Shown in pieces: positions 63,760-64,000 of a stretch of DNA of 64,000 nt. Position numbers and translations under genes: made by a program. This DNA is from a virus, in IMG/VR virus record IMGVR_UViG_3300032893_000015, positions 1 through 64,000 of that record; one strand, given 5' to 3'. The notes beneath the pieces were generated by a model, which searched no databases, had not been told where the DNA came from, and saw nothing but the letters and a program-made list of their open reading frames with translations. Position 1 is the first letter of the stretch, and each line of letters starts with the position of its first letter.

Positions 63760-64000
63760 GCTTGCTCCTACTATTCTGTCTGGCTCTCGCCCGCGCGTGC
63801 GATTCGGCAGGTGCTGCAAAGTCCTGCAACTCTCCTCCGCCGTTGCCTATGGGTTCGAACGGAATGCCCCGGCCGTTGGTGATGGATCCGAACTCCGCAT
63901 CCCAATCGAACTCGACCACCAACGGCCACTTCCCGTGCCTTTGCTTCCAGAAGATGACCTCCAACCGGTCATCATCCATGCGTTTCCAAAGCGCCGGTCG
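63743..64000 (-). CDS. dnaB: Replicative helicase C-terminus, partial
   Basis: Open to the right edge; the visible 85 residues end RGRPG. RLEVIFWKQRHGKWPLVVEF matches the DnaB pattern near the C-terminus (xxKQRxGPxxxVxxxF), followed by a disordered basic tail. The catalytic motifs lie outside the window. The overlap with dnaG supports a helicase-primase pair. Confidence 0.72.
   Translation of the reverse strand, partial: RPALWKRMDDDRLEVIFWKQRHGKWPLVVEFDWDAEFGSITNGRGIPFEPIGNGGGELQDFAAPAESHARARARQNSRSKRGRPG

Overview
The window is a GC-rich, densely packed stretch of a tailed double-stranded DNA phage genome (Caudoviricetes) or of a prophage. Essentially every gene lies on the minus strand and is read from right to left. 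Most neighbours are joined by ATGA or GTGA stop/start overlaps. The phage assignment rests on a large terminase, a portal protein, a beta-helix tailspike-like protein, lytic enzymes and a full replication/recombination set. No tRNA, rRNA, integrase, repressor or CRISPR array was seen, and no stretch over 300 bp lacks a gene. The host cannot be named from the sequence; only a high-GC bacterium is suggested. No major capsid gene is recognisable, and it may lie beyond position 1.

Layout in transcription order. (1) 64000-58700: replicative helicase (C-terminus only), DnaG-type primase, two stand-alone Fis-type helix-turn-helix proteins, a sigma-70-like factor and small zinc proteins. (2) 58709-47450: family B DNA polymerase, a possible ssDNA-binding protein, RecA-like recombinase, SbcD/SbcC-like nuclease pair and a resolvase-like nuclease. 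(3) 47457-43900: two tandem ParB-like proteins, a TET/JBP-type 2-oxoglutarate dioxygenase and a GT-B glycosyltransferase, which looks like a DNA base hypermodification island. (4) 43900-33660: ThyX, a dATP/dGTP diphosphohydrolase-like protein, a dCTP deaminase and many small unknown or zinc-binding proteins, with structured intergenic regions. (5) 33660-27000: a run of tiny coupled genes, a possible small terminase and TerL. (6) 27000-1: tailspike, virion-like proteins, glycosyltransferase, secreted metalloprotease and Cys-rich lipoproteins, papain-like protease, DNA methyltransferase, an RyR-domain protein, lytic enzymes, portal, and a truncated helix-hairpin-helix protein at the left edge.

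Striking features. A perfect 22-24 bp palindrome (half-site ATTGGAAACCC, SmaI site at its centre) occurs 12 times, mostly at gene junctions but four times in frame inside genes (DNA polymerase, SbcC-like ATPase and two others). Both DNA-packaging motor genes, portal and TerL, carry 393-residue LAGLIDADG inteins. The TerL intein is followed by Ala, not Cys/Ser/Thr. Three near-identical promoter-like elements head three operons. Six degenerate 37-bp repeats lie near the left end, and a small gene near the left end carries two apparent one-base insertions. One small plus-strand gene (16720-16956) breaks the otherwise uniform orientation.
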